Shown: positions 30,312 through 42,063 of the stretch, piece by piece
How the letters are laid out: each line of letters begins with the position of its first letter
Position numbering within the stretch: position 1 is the first letter of the stretch
Assembly (NCBI GenBank): GCA_963422465.1
Contig: OY730171.1
Coordinates: 3,782,001-3,846,000 of the forward strand
Source: Lichina pygmaea
Lineage: Eukaryota > Ascomycota > Lichinomycetes > Lichinales > Lichinaceae
DNA length: 64,000 nucleotides
Reading direction: 5' to 3'
Translations under genes and position numbers: made by a program
Notes under the pieces: model-generated
The model's input: only the letters and a program-made list of their open reading frames with translations
Told to the model about the DNA's origin: nothing
Databases searched by the model: none

Positions 30312-33300
30312 GTGGTTCCCAGGTATTCTCCAAGTCTGGGTATCCTTTCCACTTGACGAGGTATTGCTGACCTTTTCTAGCCAGGATCTGTTCAACCTCA
30401 AACTCTTGTTCTTCTTCAGGTTGGTGATGAAATGTTTCCTGCAAGGGTGTGCTCTGGTCGGCTGGTTCAATCATTGATATATGAAAGTTTGGATGGACTC
30501 TGGCATCCCTTGGTAGTCGCAGTCTGACGTTGACTGGTCCAGTTTTTTCTTCGACTGAAAATGGTCCGACCTTGACATAGTCCAGTTTCTTTGTTCTTGG
30601 TTTCTTGGCTTTCCAATTTTTTGTGAGGAGGTAGACTTTATCCCCCTTCTTCAGCTGAGGTGCCATTTTCGATTTCTTGTCCATTTGGCGTTGCATTCTT
30701 TCTGAGGTCTCTTGAAGGTAGTGCCTCATCATCGTGTGTGTTTGTCGTAGGAGCTTGTTGTGTTGGAGTGCTTTCTCCGTGTTTGGTGAAGCTCTGCTTG
30801 GCATCCCGATGTTTGCATGTTGTCCAAAATTGGCAAAAAATGGCGATTCCTTTGTTGAGTCTGATCTGTGCTGGTTGATTGCCAGCTGTGCCACCGGTAA
30901 TAACTGTACCCAATTACTGTGGGTTTTGTTGATGTAATGCCGTAGGTAAGTCTCCAGGACTTGGTTCACTCGCTCTGTCTGGCTGTCGGTTCGTGGGTGA
31001 TAGGCCGTAGACATTTTGGGTTTTGTTCCCATGGCTGCACTGATTGTCTTCCAGTAGTTGGATGTGAAGAGTTTGTCTCTGTCTGTAATGATTGTGATCG
31101 GAACTCCGTGGTCTCTGACCAATCTGTCCAGTAAGAGGTGTCCCAACTGTTCTGCTGTGTGGGTTTCCTTGAATGGTACCGCTATTAGGTATTTTGTGAA
31201 TCTGTCCACAATCACCATAATTGAGTCGTAGGTGATTCCTGTGACTGGGTCTTTGGACTTGGGTAGCTTTGTGATGAAGTCCATTGACACATCTTCCCAC
31301 GGGCCTCTCGGTATCGTGTTCGGGTGTCCTTCTCCATATGGCTTGTGTCTCCCATATTTGTTTTTCTGGCATAGTAGACACTTGCTGATGTAGTTTGTGA
31401 CATGTTGTCAGAGGTTAATGACATTGTTCCCTGCCTGTTGGATCAGGTCTGTGGTTTTGGTGATTCCTGGGTGACTATGTGCTGGATTATCGTGGTAGTT
31501 CCTTATTAGTTCTTCAGTGTCTTCTGCCGTGAGCTTGTTGATCTGTGGTTGAGGCACCAGGTTTCCTTGCTGGTCCTGCTGTAAGATCGTTCCTTGGCGT
31601 TCATCATCTTCCATGTGGTCTTTTCGTCGGCTTAGTGCGTCTGCTCTCCTATTGTCTTGTCCAGGGGTGTACAAGATCTTGAACTTGTGTTGCCCGAGGA
31701 GTTCAGCCTATCTGACTTGCCGTCTGTTCAGCTTCTTGGTTGTCGTGAATGTTGTCAGATTCTTGTGGTCTGTGAGAACAGTGAGTTCAGAACTGCTTTC
31801 CGCGTACACTCTCCAGTGTTCGAGTGCGTTGACGACTGCCAGTAGCTCTTTGTCGTGGATATCATAGTTTCGTTCTGCTTGTGACATTTTGCGTGAGTAG
31901 TAGGCAACTGGGTGCCACTTGCCGTCTGCCTGTTGGCATAGACATGCTCCCACCGCTTGGTCTGAAGCGTCTGTTTCGATTCGTGTTGGCTGGCCTGTCT
32001 TGAAGTTGAGGAGAACTGGTTCCTTGGCGCAAGCGTCCTTGAGCTGTTGGAATGCTTTTTGTTGTCTCTCCGTCCACCGGTACTCCACGTCCTTCTTCGT
32101 GAGTTCTGTCAGTGGAGTTGCCATCTGTGAGTAGTTCTTGATGAACTGTCAGTTGAAGTTGGCAAATCCTAGGAAAGCTTGTACTTCCTTAACTGATGTC
32201 GGTGTTGGCCATTGCTGAATCGCTTTGATTTTCTCAGGGTCAATCTTGATCCCTTCAATCCCTATGATGTATCCGAGGAATTCAACTTCCGGTTTGTTGA
32301 ACTCGCATTTCTTTGGGTTGAGCTTGAGCCCTGCCTTTTGTAGGCATCGTAGAACATCCTTCACATGTTTGGTATGTTCCTGTTGCGTGTTCGAGTAGAC
32401 AAGAATGTCGTCCAGGTAGACGATAGCTGTTTGGTCCAGGTGTGCTCTGATGACGTTGTTGATCAATGCTTGACATGTTGCTGGTGCGTTCGTGAGTCCG
32501 AATGGCATAACCAGATACTCGTAGTGTCCGTATCGGGTTCTGAAGGCTGTCTTCCATTCTTCTCCTTCTTTCATGCGTATCAGGTTGTATGCTCCTTTCA
32601 AGTCCAGCTTGGTGAAGATTGTAGCTTGACTGATCCTGTCTCGCAATTCGTTCGCATTTGGCAACAGATATCGGTTTTTGATGGTAATGTCGTTGAGTTT
32701 CCTGTAATCCACACAAAGTCGAAGACTTCCGTCTTTCTTTGGTGCAAATAGTATCGGGTATCCTGCTGGTGATTGAGATTCTCGAATGAAACCCTTTTTC
32801 AGGTTTTCCTCCAGGTACTCGCGAAGTACTTGGAGCTCTTTCTCTGATAACTGGTAAATTGGTCCAAATCCTGGCTCCGTCCCTGGTTGCAACTTGATCT
32901 CATGATCCCAAGGTTGGTGCTTAGGCAACGCTGCTGTCGTTGTCTCTTCCTGAAAGAGGTTATCATACCCAGGTCGGTACTCTTCAGGGATCTCCAGAGG
33001 GTTAACAACTTCCTCTCTCTTCATCTCTGACTGTTTGGCCACCTGGTTCCGGGGTGTGCCTGTCGAGGCAGACCTCTTCTTTTGAGAGTCGTCCTTTCTG
33101 TCGGTGAGGTTCCACTGAGGACTCCTTCCCTCATCTGTCCACGCCTTCTGCGGCTGGTAACAGGTCCGAGCTGTGTTGTTAGTGCAGTTCCTAAACGTGA
33201 GTACTCCTGTCTTCCAGTTAACAACTGGGTTGTGCTTCTTTAGCCAAGGCATCCCCAAATAGATATCCTGAGTGGCCAACTCGACGATATCAAGGTGGAT

Positions 33301-33552
33301 CCTTTCAGCATGGTGTCCGGTAACCATTTCCATTGGCTGCGTCTCATGGCAGACTAGCTCTGTCTGTCCATTTGCCATCGCGAGCTGATAGGGCTGCTGC
33401 TTGCGTCTCCTTCCAGTGCCGAGGGTATCGTAAAGTTGTCTTGAGATGTAGTTTCCACTGGCTCCAGAGTCAACAAGTGCGTATGTCTGTACTGGCGTGT
33501 TGGCGTGTAGTGACACAGGCAATCGCAGGTGCTTTGCGTTGCTAGGGGTCAT
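30220..33552 (-). pseudogene. Chromovirus II pol, three nonsense codons
   Basis: One frame of 1111 codons. Order: aspartic protease ([12 protein letters not shown] near residue 27), reverse transcriptase with YLDDILVYS intact, RNase H (TDASDQAVGACL), zinc-binding and integrase core (DFITKLP, then DRDKLFTSNYWK), and a chromodomain near the C terminus (YLVKWKGYPDLENTWEP). Three in-frame stops lie near 32150, 31708 and 31409. In each case the relatives or the context suggest Arg CGA or Trp TGG as the original codon. A chromodomain at the integrase C terminus marks the chromovirus branch, which targets marked chromatin. Of the three gypsy I/II copies, this is the one that keeps all the catalytic residues I checked. 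Confidence 0.9.
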
Positions 33553-33590
33553 GTTGTTGAGCTCCCGATGTCGCCCCTTGACAAGGGAGT

Positions 33591-35090
33591 TCAGTCTTTT
33601 CCCGATCGAAGTGTCTTACCACTGACTGGGCAATGGGTCCAGCCATTCCCATCAGTTCTGAGGAATCTGTTCATGAATTTGTCTTGCTGATGCTTGTCAC
33701 ATCCAGGCCTGAGGCAGTACTGCCAATTGTCAACGTAGCAGTTGTAGTTGTTGCCTTGCTGTAGGAACATGAGGTGTTCGTGCCAATCATGTGTGTGCCC
33801 GGGGAATGCGGTGTGTTGGCGTTTGTCCCAAAGATGGATCTCACACGCATCCTTCTCGCAATTGACCCAATGCTTGTGGCAGGTGGCGTGGTAGGGTGAA
33901 TGTCCTCCGTACCTTCGTAGTTGTTCGTGGTAGGTGCAGTAGTGCTTCGTGCAAAACCTCCACTGTAGTTCGCCGTGCCGTAGATTTCATGGGTCCATGC
34001 TGTAAGCATAGCTTCCTCGTGGTATTTCTTCTTTGATAGACGCAGGTTTATCTCGGTCCCCATCAGAGGTGGTTAAGGGCTCCTGTCCCTTGTCCTGACC
34101 TGTTAGTTCTGGTAGGTCCTTGCCTCCTGATGTTGCCAGTTGGTGGGCTGCTTCCAATATCTGATCGTAGTCGTCCCATTGTTCGAGGGATAGCTGAGCC
34201 TCTCCTGGTGGGTCCTCTGGCTCGATGACATTCCAGTCTCCGTCGAGTGTATTAAGTTGCTGTCGGTGCACCTTGTTCTTTGAACGACAGTCTTTCGCCA
34301 TGTGGCCTAGCTTGCCACAGGCATAGCACTTCAGTGCTTTCCCCTTTTTGTTGTTCCTTCCCTTTGTGAACCTTCCCTTGTGGTGGACTGCATCCAGTTC
34401 CATGGGTGCATAGCCATATGGATCATGTGGTGGTGCCTTGTTAGGCGGCTTGTAGTGGTTGCTCACATACCATGCGGGGCGGCTGTATCCTCCGTCGTGG
34501 CGTTTCTCCATCGCTCGCTCGAATAGTTTGTCATCGATGTCGATTGCTTGTGCGATGAGTTCATCCAGTGTGTCGACTGCTTGTCCGTCGAAGGTGATCT
34601 CATCCTTCACGTTTTCCTTGAGTCCACGTCGGTACATGACCATCAGGGCGTCGTTGTCCCAGTCGGTCAGTACTGAGTATTGTTTGAACTGCGTGGTGTA
34701 CTCTGCGGCTGAGCGTCGTTGTTTGATGTGCTGGATCATTCGTATAGCCACTTTGTCTTTGTTAGATGGTCCAAGGATCCTTTTGATCTCGTCCTTGAAT
34801 CGTGTCCATTTTGTCATCCATTCCATTGTGCCGTCGTGGTCTCCGTTTCCTGAGAGGTGTTTGTTGACGTAGGGCTTGATCCATCGATAAGCATTGCCTC
34901 TCATGTAAGTGGTTGCGAAGAGGGGCCACTTCTCCTTAGGCAGCTTTGTCTCTGGTTGGAATTGAAAGTAGACTTGGAGTTGCATGAGCCAGTCGTCAAC
35001 CTTGTTTCTTTCGCCGTAGAACAGGTCTGGCTTGGCAACGCTAATCTTTCCATCTGGGAAGTTGGGGTTGGTTGCTCCTGAGGTACTCAT
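33591..35090 (-). pseudogene. Chromovirus II gag, one premature stop
   Basis: The ATG at 35090 lies 19 bases from the end of the 5' LTR. The frame is open for 367 residues to TGA at 33987-33989. The same frame continues to 33591, giving about 500 codons in all; the I-a copy has CGA at this stop. It contains the capsid region (ATTYMRGNAYRWI), a CCHC knuckle (CYACGKLGHMAKDC) and a Cys/His-rich C-terminal region. Pol starts 39 bases later in another frame. Confidence 0.85.
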
Positions 35091-35108
35091 CCTTGAGGGT
35101 CTTCAAAG

Positions 35109-35738
35109 TGTTGCGGTCCGTACCGTACTGTCCTATCCGAGTATAGGATTAGGGCGAGAGGTGGAAGGCGGGTTGGTTCTCGCAGGAGAGGAGTGTCAAG
35201 GAGCGCGAAGGGGTTTGGTGGAACGTGGTGGTGGTGACACCTGATCAACAGCTTCGTACAAAAGGATTGTATTGAAGTAGATCTAGTTGTCTGGATCACA
35301 ACATGAGTTGAAGACAATCGTTCCATAGGGGAACTATCGCCTGGCCATATAGTGCCCAGTTCGTGAGCAGAGTGAGCTCTGCTCACTTTGCTCACTCGGT
35401 GAGATAAGTGAGCTCTGCTCACTTTGCTCACTTTTCATGCACGCTGCAGTGAGCTGGGTGAGCTCTGCTCACTTTGCTCACTTTTCATGCACGCTGCGGC
35501 GAGCTGGGTGAGCTCTGCTCACTTTGCTCACTTTTCATGCACGCTGCGGCAAGCTGGGTGAGCTCTGCTCACTTTGCTCACTTGTTCGTGCATATGCATG
35601 CTGCGGCGAGCACCCCCTGGTTTGTCTCGCCGGTCACGTGACCGGTTCCCGTGTCACGCTGTCTGGTACTTCCGTCCAGTATCCTGTCTGCTGCTTTCTG
35701 TGAGTATATAAAGACTGTGTTCCTCCTGGGTCGTAACA
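35109..35738 (-). repeat. 5' LTR of chromovirus II
   Basis: 630 bases, 36 longer than its partner because of one extra partial repeat unit (about 35390-35425). Most base differences between the two LTRs are C/T or G/A at CpG. Confidence 0.95.
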
Positions 35739-37636
35739 CCCTAGGAGTTCAGCCCATCTGACTTGCTGTCTGTTCAGCTTCTTGGTTGTCGTGAACGTTG
35801 TCAGATTCTTGTGGTCTGTGAGAACGGTGAGTTCGGAACTGCTTTCCGCGTACACTCTCCAGTGTTCGAGTGCGTTGATGACTGCCAGTAGCTCTTTATC
35901 GTGGATATCATAGTTTCGTTCCGCTTGTGTCATTTTTCGTGAGTAGTAGGCAACTGGGTGCCACTTGCTGTCTGCCTGTTGGCATAGACATGCTCCCACT
36001 GTCTGATCTGAAGTGTCTGTCTCGATTCATGTCGGTTGGCCTGTCTTGAAGTTGAGGAGAACTGGTTCCTTGGCGCAAGTGTCCTTGAGCTGTTGGAATA
36101 CTTTTTGTTGTCTCTCTGTCCACCAGTACTCCACGTCCTTCTTCGTGAGTTCTGTCAGTGGTGTTGCCATCTGTGAGTAGTTCTTGATGAACTGTCAGTT
36201 GAAGTTGGCAAATCCTAGGAAGGCTTGTACTTCCTTAACTGATGTTGGTGTTGGCTATTGCTGAATCACTTTGATTTTCTCAGGGTCAATCTTGATCCCT
36301 TTGATCCCTATGATGTATCCGAGGAATTCAACTTCCGGTTTGTTGAACTTGTATTTCTTCAGGTTGAGCTTGAGCCCTGCCTCTTGTAGGCATCGTAGAA
36401 CATCCTTCACATGTTTGGTATGTTCTTGTTGCGTGTTCGAGTAGACAAGAATGTTGTCCAGGTAGGCGATAGCTGTTTGGTCCAGGTGTGCTCTGATGAT
36501 GTTGTTGATCAATGCTTGACATGTTGCTGGTGTGTTTGTGAGTCCGAATGGCATAACCAGATACTTGTAGTGTCTGTATCAGGTTCTGAAGGCTGTCTTC
36601 CATTCTTCTCCTTCTTTCATGCGTATCAGGTTGTATGCTCCTTTCAAGTCCAGCTTGGTAAAGATTGTAGCTTGGCTGATCCTGTCTCACAATTTGTTCG
36701 CATTTGGTAACAGATATCAGTTCTTGATGGTAATGTCATTGAGTTTCCTGTAATCTACACAAAGTCGAAGACTTCCGTCTTTCTTTAGTGCAAATAGTAT
36801 CGGGTATCCTGCTGGTGATTGAGATTCTCGAATGAAACCCTTTTTCAGGTTTTCCTCCAGGTACTCGCGAAGTACTTGGAGCTCTTTCTCTGATAACTGG
36901 TAAATTGGTCCAAATCCTGGCTCCGTCCCTGGTTGCAACTTGATCTCATGATCCCAAGGTTGGTGCTTAGGCAACACTGCTATTGTTGTCTCTTCCTGAA
37001 AGAGGTTATCATACCCAGGTCGGTACTCTTCAGGGATCTCCAGAGGGTTAACAACTTCCTCTCTCTTCATCTCTGACTGTTTGGCCACCTGGTTCTGGGG
37101 TGTGCCTGTCAAGGCAGACCTCTTCTCTTGAGAGTCGTCCTTTCTGTCGGTGAGGTTCCACTGAGGACTCCTTCCCTCATCTGTCCACGCCTTCTGCGGC
37201 TGGTAACAGGTCTGAGCTGCGTTGTTAGTGCAGTTCCTAAACGTGAGTACTTCTGTTCTCCAGTTAACAACTGGGTTGTGCTTCTTTAGCCAAGGAATCC
37301 CCAAATAGATATCCTGAGTGGCCAACTTGACAATATCAAGGTGGATCCTTTCAGCATGGTGTCCGGTAACTATTTCCATTGGCTGCGTCTCATGGCAGAC
37401 TAGCTCTGTCTGTCCATTTGCCATCGCGAGCTGATAGGGCTGCTGCTTGCGTCTCCTTCCAGTGCCAAGGGTGTCGTAAAGTTGTCTTGAAATGTAGTTT
37501 CCACTGGCTCCAGAGTCAACAAGTGCGTATGTCCGTACTGGCGTGTTGGCGTGTAGTGACACAGGTAATCGCAGGTGCTTTGTGTTGCTAGGGGTCATGT
37601 TGTTGAGCTCCCGATGTCACCCCTTGACAAGGGAGT

Positions 37637-39136
37637 TCAGTCTTTTCCTGATTGAAGTGTCTTTCCACTGACTGGGCAATAGGTCCAGCCATTCCCATCA
37701 GTCCTGAGGAATCTGTTCATGAATTTGTCTTGCTGATGCTTGTCACATCCAGGCTTGAGGCAGTACTGCCAATTGTTGACGTAGCAGTTGTGGTTGTTGC
37801 CTTGCTGTAGGAACATGAGGTGTTCATGCCAATCATGTGTGTGCCCGGGGAATGCGGTGTGTTGGCGTTTGTCCCAAAGATGGATCTCACACGCATCCTT
37901 CTTGCAATTGACCCAATGCTTGTGGCAGGTGGCGTGGTAGGGTGAATGTCCTCCATACCTTCGTAGTTGTTCGTGGTAGGTGTAGTAGTGCTTCGTGCAA
38001 AACCTCCACTGTAGTTTGCCGTGCCGTAGATTTCGTGAGTCCATGCTGTAAGCATAGCTTCCTCGTGGTATTTCTTCTTTGATAGATGTGGGTTTGTCTC
38101 AGTCCCCATCAGAGGTGGTTAAGGGCTCCTGTCCCTTGTCCTGACCTGTCAGTTCTGGTAGGTCCTTGCCTCCTGATGTTGCCAGTTGGTGGGCTGCTTC
38201 CAATGTCTGATCGTAGTTGTCCCATTGTTCGAGGGATAGCTGAGCCTCTTCTGGTGAGTCCTCTGGCTTGATGACATTCCAGCCTCTGTCGAGCGTATTA
38301 AGTTGCTGTCAGTGCACCTTGTTCTTTGAACGACAGTCTTTCACCATGTGGCCTAGCTTGCCACAGGCATAGCACTTCAGTGCTTTCCCTTTTTTGTTGT
38401 TCCTTCCCTTTGTGAACCTTCCCTTGTGGTGGACTGCATCCAGTTCCATGGGTGCATAGCCATATGGATCATGTGGCAGTGCCTTGTTAGGCGGCTTGTA
38501 GTGGTTGCTCACATGCCATGCGGGGTGGCTGTATCCTCTGTCGTGGCGTTTCTCCATCGCTCGCTTGAATAGTTTGTCATCGATGTTGATTGCTTGTGCG
38601 ATGAGTTTGTCCAGTGTGTTGACCGCTCATCCGTCAAAGGTGATTTCATCCTTCATGTTTTCCTTGAGTCTACGTCGGTACATGACTATCAGGGCGTTGT
38701 CATCCCAGTCAGTCAGTACTGAGTATTGTTTGAACTGCGTGGTGTACTCTGCAGCTGAGCGTTGTTGTTTGATGTGCTGGATCATTCGTATAGCCACTTT
38801 GTCTTTGTTAGATAGTCCAAGGATCCTTTTGATCTCATCCTTGAATCACGTCCATTTCGTTATCTATTCTGTTGTGCCGTTGTGGTCTCCATTTCCTGAG
38901 AGATGTTTGTTGACGTAGGGCTTGATCTATCAATAAGCATTACCTCTCATGTAAGTGGTTGCAAAGAGGGGCCACTTTTCCTTAGGCAGCTTCATCTCTG
39001 GTTGGAATTGAAAGTAGACTTGGAGTTGCATGAGCCAGTCGTTGACCTTGTTTCTTTCGCCATAGAACAGGTCTGGCTTGGCGACGCTAATCTTTCCATC
39101 TGGGAAGTTGGGGTTGGTTGCTCCTGAGGTACTCAT
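37637..39136 (-). pseudogene. Chromovirus I-a gag, broken
   Basis: A 1500-base frame with several nonsense codons. It keeps the knuckle (CYACGKLGHMVKDC) and the open C-terminal segment 38044-37637, which shows a Cys/His-rich region (HATCHKHWVNCKKDACEIH, later CLKPGCDKH). That part is read here but cut off by a stop in the inner element. Confidence 0.8.
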
Positions 39137-39154
39137 CTTTGAGGGTCTTCAAAG

Positions 39155-39754
39155 TGTTGCAGTCCGTACCGTACCGTCCTATCCGAGTATAGGATTAGGG
39201 CGAGAGGTGGAAGGCGGGTTGGTTCTCGCAGGAGAGGAGTGTCAAGGAGTGCGAAGGGGTTTGGTGGAACGTGGTGGTGGTGACACCTGATCAACGGCTT
39301 CGTACAAAGGATTGTATTGAAGTAGATCTAGTTGTCTGGATCACAACATAAGTTGAAGACGATCGTTCCATAAGGGAACTATCGCCGGACTATATAGTGC
39401 TGGCCTGTCGAGACAATCTCGATTGTCTCGACAGTCTCGACGTCGAGACGGGTGAGATTGTCTCGACAGTCCCACCATGTTATGCACCCTGCGTCGAGAC
39501 AGGTGAGATTGTCTCGATGCTTCATGCACCCTGCGTCGAGACTGGTGAGATTGTCTCGATGCTTCATGCATCCTGCGTCGAGACTGGTGAGATTGTCTTG
39601 ATGCTTCATGCATGCTGCGTCGAGACTCCCGTGTGTGTCTCGACAGTCACGTGACCCCTTGTTGGTTGGTCACTTGACTTCCATGGTGTCCTCTTGCCTG
39701 GCCCGCGGCCTGATTGCCTATAAATGAGTGGCTCCCATCCCCTGGGTCGTAACA
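39155..39754 (-). repeat. 5' LTR of chromovirus I-a
   Basis: 600 bases, same type as 26643-27242. More of its repeat units retain CGAGAC/GTCTCG than in the 3' LTR, where many read CAAGAC or GTCTTG. Confidence 0.95.
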
Positions 39755-40488
39755 ATACAACTAGAGTCACAAACTCTCAACTTCTATCTTGATTAACACC
39801 TAGAATCCTGCCAGCTTTCCGTGCCTCCTTGTTGACAATTTGTCGTGTGGCATACCCCTGGCCAATGAGGAAGCCTTTCTTGTCAACATTGTAGATGTTA
39901 TCCACTGTGATGTGGTGTTTCTCAATAGCGTCATCTAGCTATATGAAGATTAGCAAGAATTCATCAATAATACTGGGGATAGTAATACCAGCTGGTAAAA
40001 AGCCTTGATTTGGGCTATAGATTCTGCCCATTTACACTTCTTATCTATAGGCTTCAGGTAGACACTTTCAATAGTGTCCAAATAACGTTGCACAAAGTGT
40101 TGTGTCCAGCACTTCCCAAGAGGTTTTCTGGCAATATGTTCTGCCAAGTCTCGGACAACCTGAGGTGTCATTGGCCATCCCTTAAGGCTCAGAGCACTGA
40201 TACACTCTACCAGAACTGCTTGCTGGCTATTGGAGAGCTTTGACGATCGTGGAGTTGACTTCTTTTCGGGAGGTGCTCTTCCCCTGGTGGCAACGAGAAA
40301 GTGCATGACGACTGATATCATGCTTTACAGCAGTTGCCGTATAGTTGATTCGATCCGCTAGGTCCAGCTCAGCAAGAGCATCACTCATTCGGTCGTCGTA
40401 TGACCTCTCCATGGCGATATAAAAAAAAGGTCAAAATCTACAAATACCGAGCGTTCGGTGATAACGAGCGTCACGTGATCGACTATGG

Positions 40489-40712
40489 TACAGGTAAATC
40501 GTGTATATTCCCTTTGAGCGTCGAGTAGCAAGCCGCACTGTTCTCGATTGCCGTACCCAGGACTCGGTGTTAGAAACGCTCTTTCTACGAAGTACCTTGT
40601 ATCAGTCCTGCCTTCGCTGGGCGTTCGATATCTGCGGTTGCCTTGTCCGATTTCTTAACCCAACATTTACTTCTTCTCAAGTTGCACCACAGCAAAAAAA
40701 GGAGGAGTAAAA
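40489..40712 (+). promoter_or_regulatory. Upstream region of FAP7
   Basis: Only 222 bases lie between the end of Fot-like copy 3 and the FAP7 ATG. The FAP7 promoter and leader must lie here, in the transposon end, or both. The start context is AAAAATGAG. No clear TATA box is seen. Confidence 0.4.
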
Positions 40713-42032
40713 ATGAGGTCACTTCCAAACATCCTTGTCACCGGAACGCCAGGCGTTGGCAAGACTAGCCTTTGTCAAGATTTACAGGAAGCGCTGTCCG
40801 GGCTGGACGTAAACTCGCCTGTCTTGCCCTCCACCGGCGTCGTTCTTGATGGACTTGGACGTGCGCTGGATCTGAGCGAGCAAAGATGTGTCAACTGGTC
40901 TCGCAGGCAGGATTTATCGGATGAGCGTGAGTTTTCTACTCTGAGTTTTACGACGTTCACTGGGTTGGGTCTTTCTGGCCGACAAGGATGTCTGGAGATC
41001 GTCGACTGCGTCTGATCTTCCAAATCGAATTGAAGCAAGAAGATTGGGTGCCACAGACCCCTTGCTTGAATCCGAAACGATTATTTATTGCGGTAGGTTA
41101 ATGGAGCAAGTCTGACCGACGAACAGAAATGCAGTGTATCGAATTGGGCAAGAAGATGAAGCACTTATCAATCAATGACATCATCAAGCAGCGAAACTTG
41201 CACGAATCAAGGGATCGTGAAAGAGATTGTTGGGTGGTTGACGAGGACGCTGTGAGTGCCTCAATCTTTCTTACTAGTTTTGATGCCAATGTGCTAGTCC
41301 CATTGATCCATGACGTTGACTGTGACCCATGGTCAACTGCGTGCCTTGATCTTTCGATGTCTAGACCAGGATCTTTCTTTCAACTGTCAATCATCTGTCC
41401 TCGCAGATCTTTTCCTGCACGCTATCCGAGAGCTTTCAGTTCTATGGCAGGACCAAAAACGATACTATGGCGAAGGGTGATGTCCAGAAAGTTGGGCTGA
41501 TATGATCACAGCTTCTGGATCACCTCGAGGGCACTGTCCCTACCCAGGGAGGATATGTCATCGATTGGCATATTCCAGATATCTTCCCTCGGTCGTGGAT
41601 TGACCTCGCGGTTGTTCTACGAGCCGATACGGCGGTCCTCTACGACCGACTAGCTGCTCGGTGGGTCATGATCGGGGTTCTATTTCATTGTGTCCCACTT
41701 GGATTGGGGGGTTTGTTCTACCTTGACCACCCCAATTTGTCTGCGAGATCGTACCCGCCCATGTTCTTTCTGTCGAGCAGCATGAAACAAGCCTGTGCAG
41801 CCATGAAGTGTCATGGCTAAACTCCTCGAGTCTTCCGCGCATCGTCTAGTCTTTCGCAAAAAACCAGATTTATGCAATTCATTTCCCAACGGCCAATTCC
41901 CCGCCCCAGTTGCTTACACAATACGGATACAGAAGCTACTCCGAGTCGAAGCTACAGGAGAATCTCGACGCCGAGATTATGCAGGTGGTGCTTGAAGACG
42001 CCAAGGACGCCTTCGAAGGAGACGATGACGAT

Positions 42033-42063
<31 letters not shown>

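Larger units (their letters stand above)
29174..35738 (-). mobile_element. Chromovirus (Ty3/gypsy) II, full length, inner insertion
   Basis: A 6565-base element with LTRs of 594 and 630 bases and target duplication CCCTA (29169-29173 and 35739-35743). The undisturbed target sequence can be seen in the third copy near 59506. Gag and pol lie on the minus strand in different frames and are near-full-length. Compared with I-a and I-b, the middle and the plus-strand end of the LTR are quite different, and so is the antisense frame, while gag-pol is closely similar. Confidence 0.95.
27729..37598 (-). pseudogene. Chromovirus I-a pol, split and broken
   Basis: The parts are 37598-35739 (protease and reverse transcriptase/RNase H) and 29173-27729 (integrase and chromodomain). 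The start keeps the protease [12 protein letters not shown] motif. The reverse transcriptase carries YLDN instead of YLDD, a loss of one catalytic Asp through a GAC-to-AAC change. The C-terminal chromodomain reads GQRYLVKWKNYPDSENTWEP. Several nonsense codons are present. The inner chromovirus entered in the RNase H part with duplication CCCTA. Confidence 0.85.
26643..39754 (-). mobile_element. Chromovirus (Ty3/gypsy) I-a, split by a second chromovirus
   Basis: The LTRs at both ends and the target duplication ATACA (26638-26642 and 39755-39759) define the insertion. After removing the inner element (29174-35738) and its duplication, this copy is about 6.54 kb. Orientation is minus: gag on the right, pol in two pieces. 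All frames carry nonsense codons. An antisense frame occupies the space between pol and the left LTR. Confidence 0.9.
25409..40412 (-). pseudogene. Fot1/pogo-like transposase, split and frameshifted
   Basis: The coding parts lie at 40412-39755 and 26642-25409. The N terminus keeps CGA where copies 1 and 2 have TGA, so this copy shows the likely original start. Two bases are missing near 40225 compared with copy 1, which shifts the frame. The intron seen in copies 1 and 2 is conserved at about 39948-39997. The DDE region in the left half reads LLIVDGYSSH and RLQPLDVGLF and has Arg where copy 1 has a stop. Without the gypsy insertion and the two-base loss it would be the least damaged of the three. 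Confidence 0.85.
25244..40488 (-). mobile_element. Fot1/pogo-like DNA transposon, copy 3, split by gypsy
   Basis: Same subfamily as copy 1, in the opposite orientation. Its parts are 25244-26642 (3' half) and 39755-40488 (5' half), separated by a 13.1-kb nested gypsy insertion with target duplication ATACA. The ends are inverted repeats starting CCGTGGTCGATCACGTGACG (left) and the complement ending at 40488, each next to TA. Its outer end lies 222 bases from the FAP7 start codon. Confidence 0.85.

Noticed and set aside
34459-34872. Plus-strand frames opposite gag, repeated at 38505-38918 and 62273-62686
   Set aside because: They recur only because gag recurs. Unlike the antisense frame near the 3' LTR, they have no upstream promoter-like element and no recognisable motif, so I treat them as shadows.
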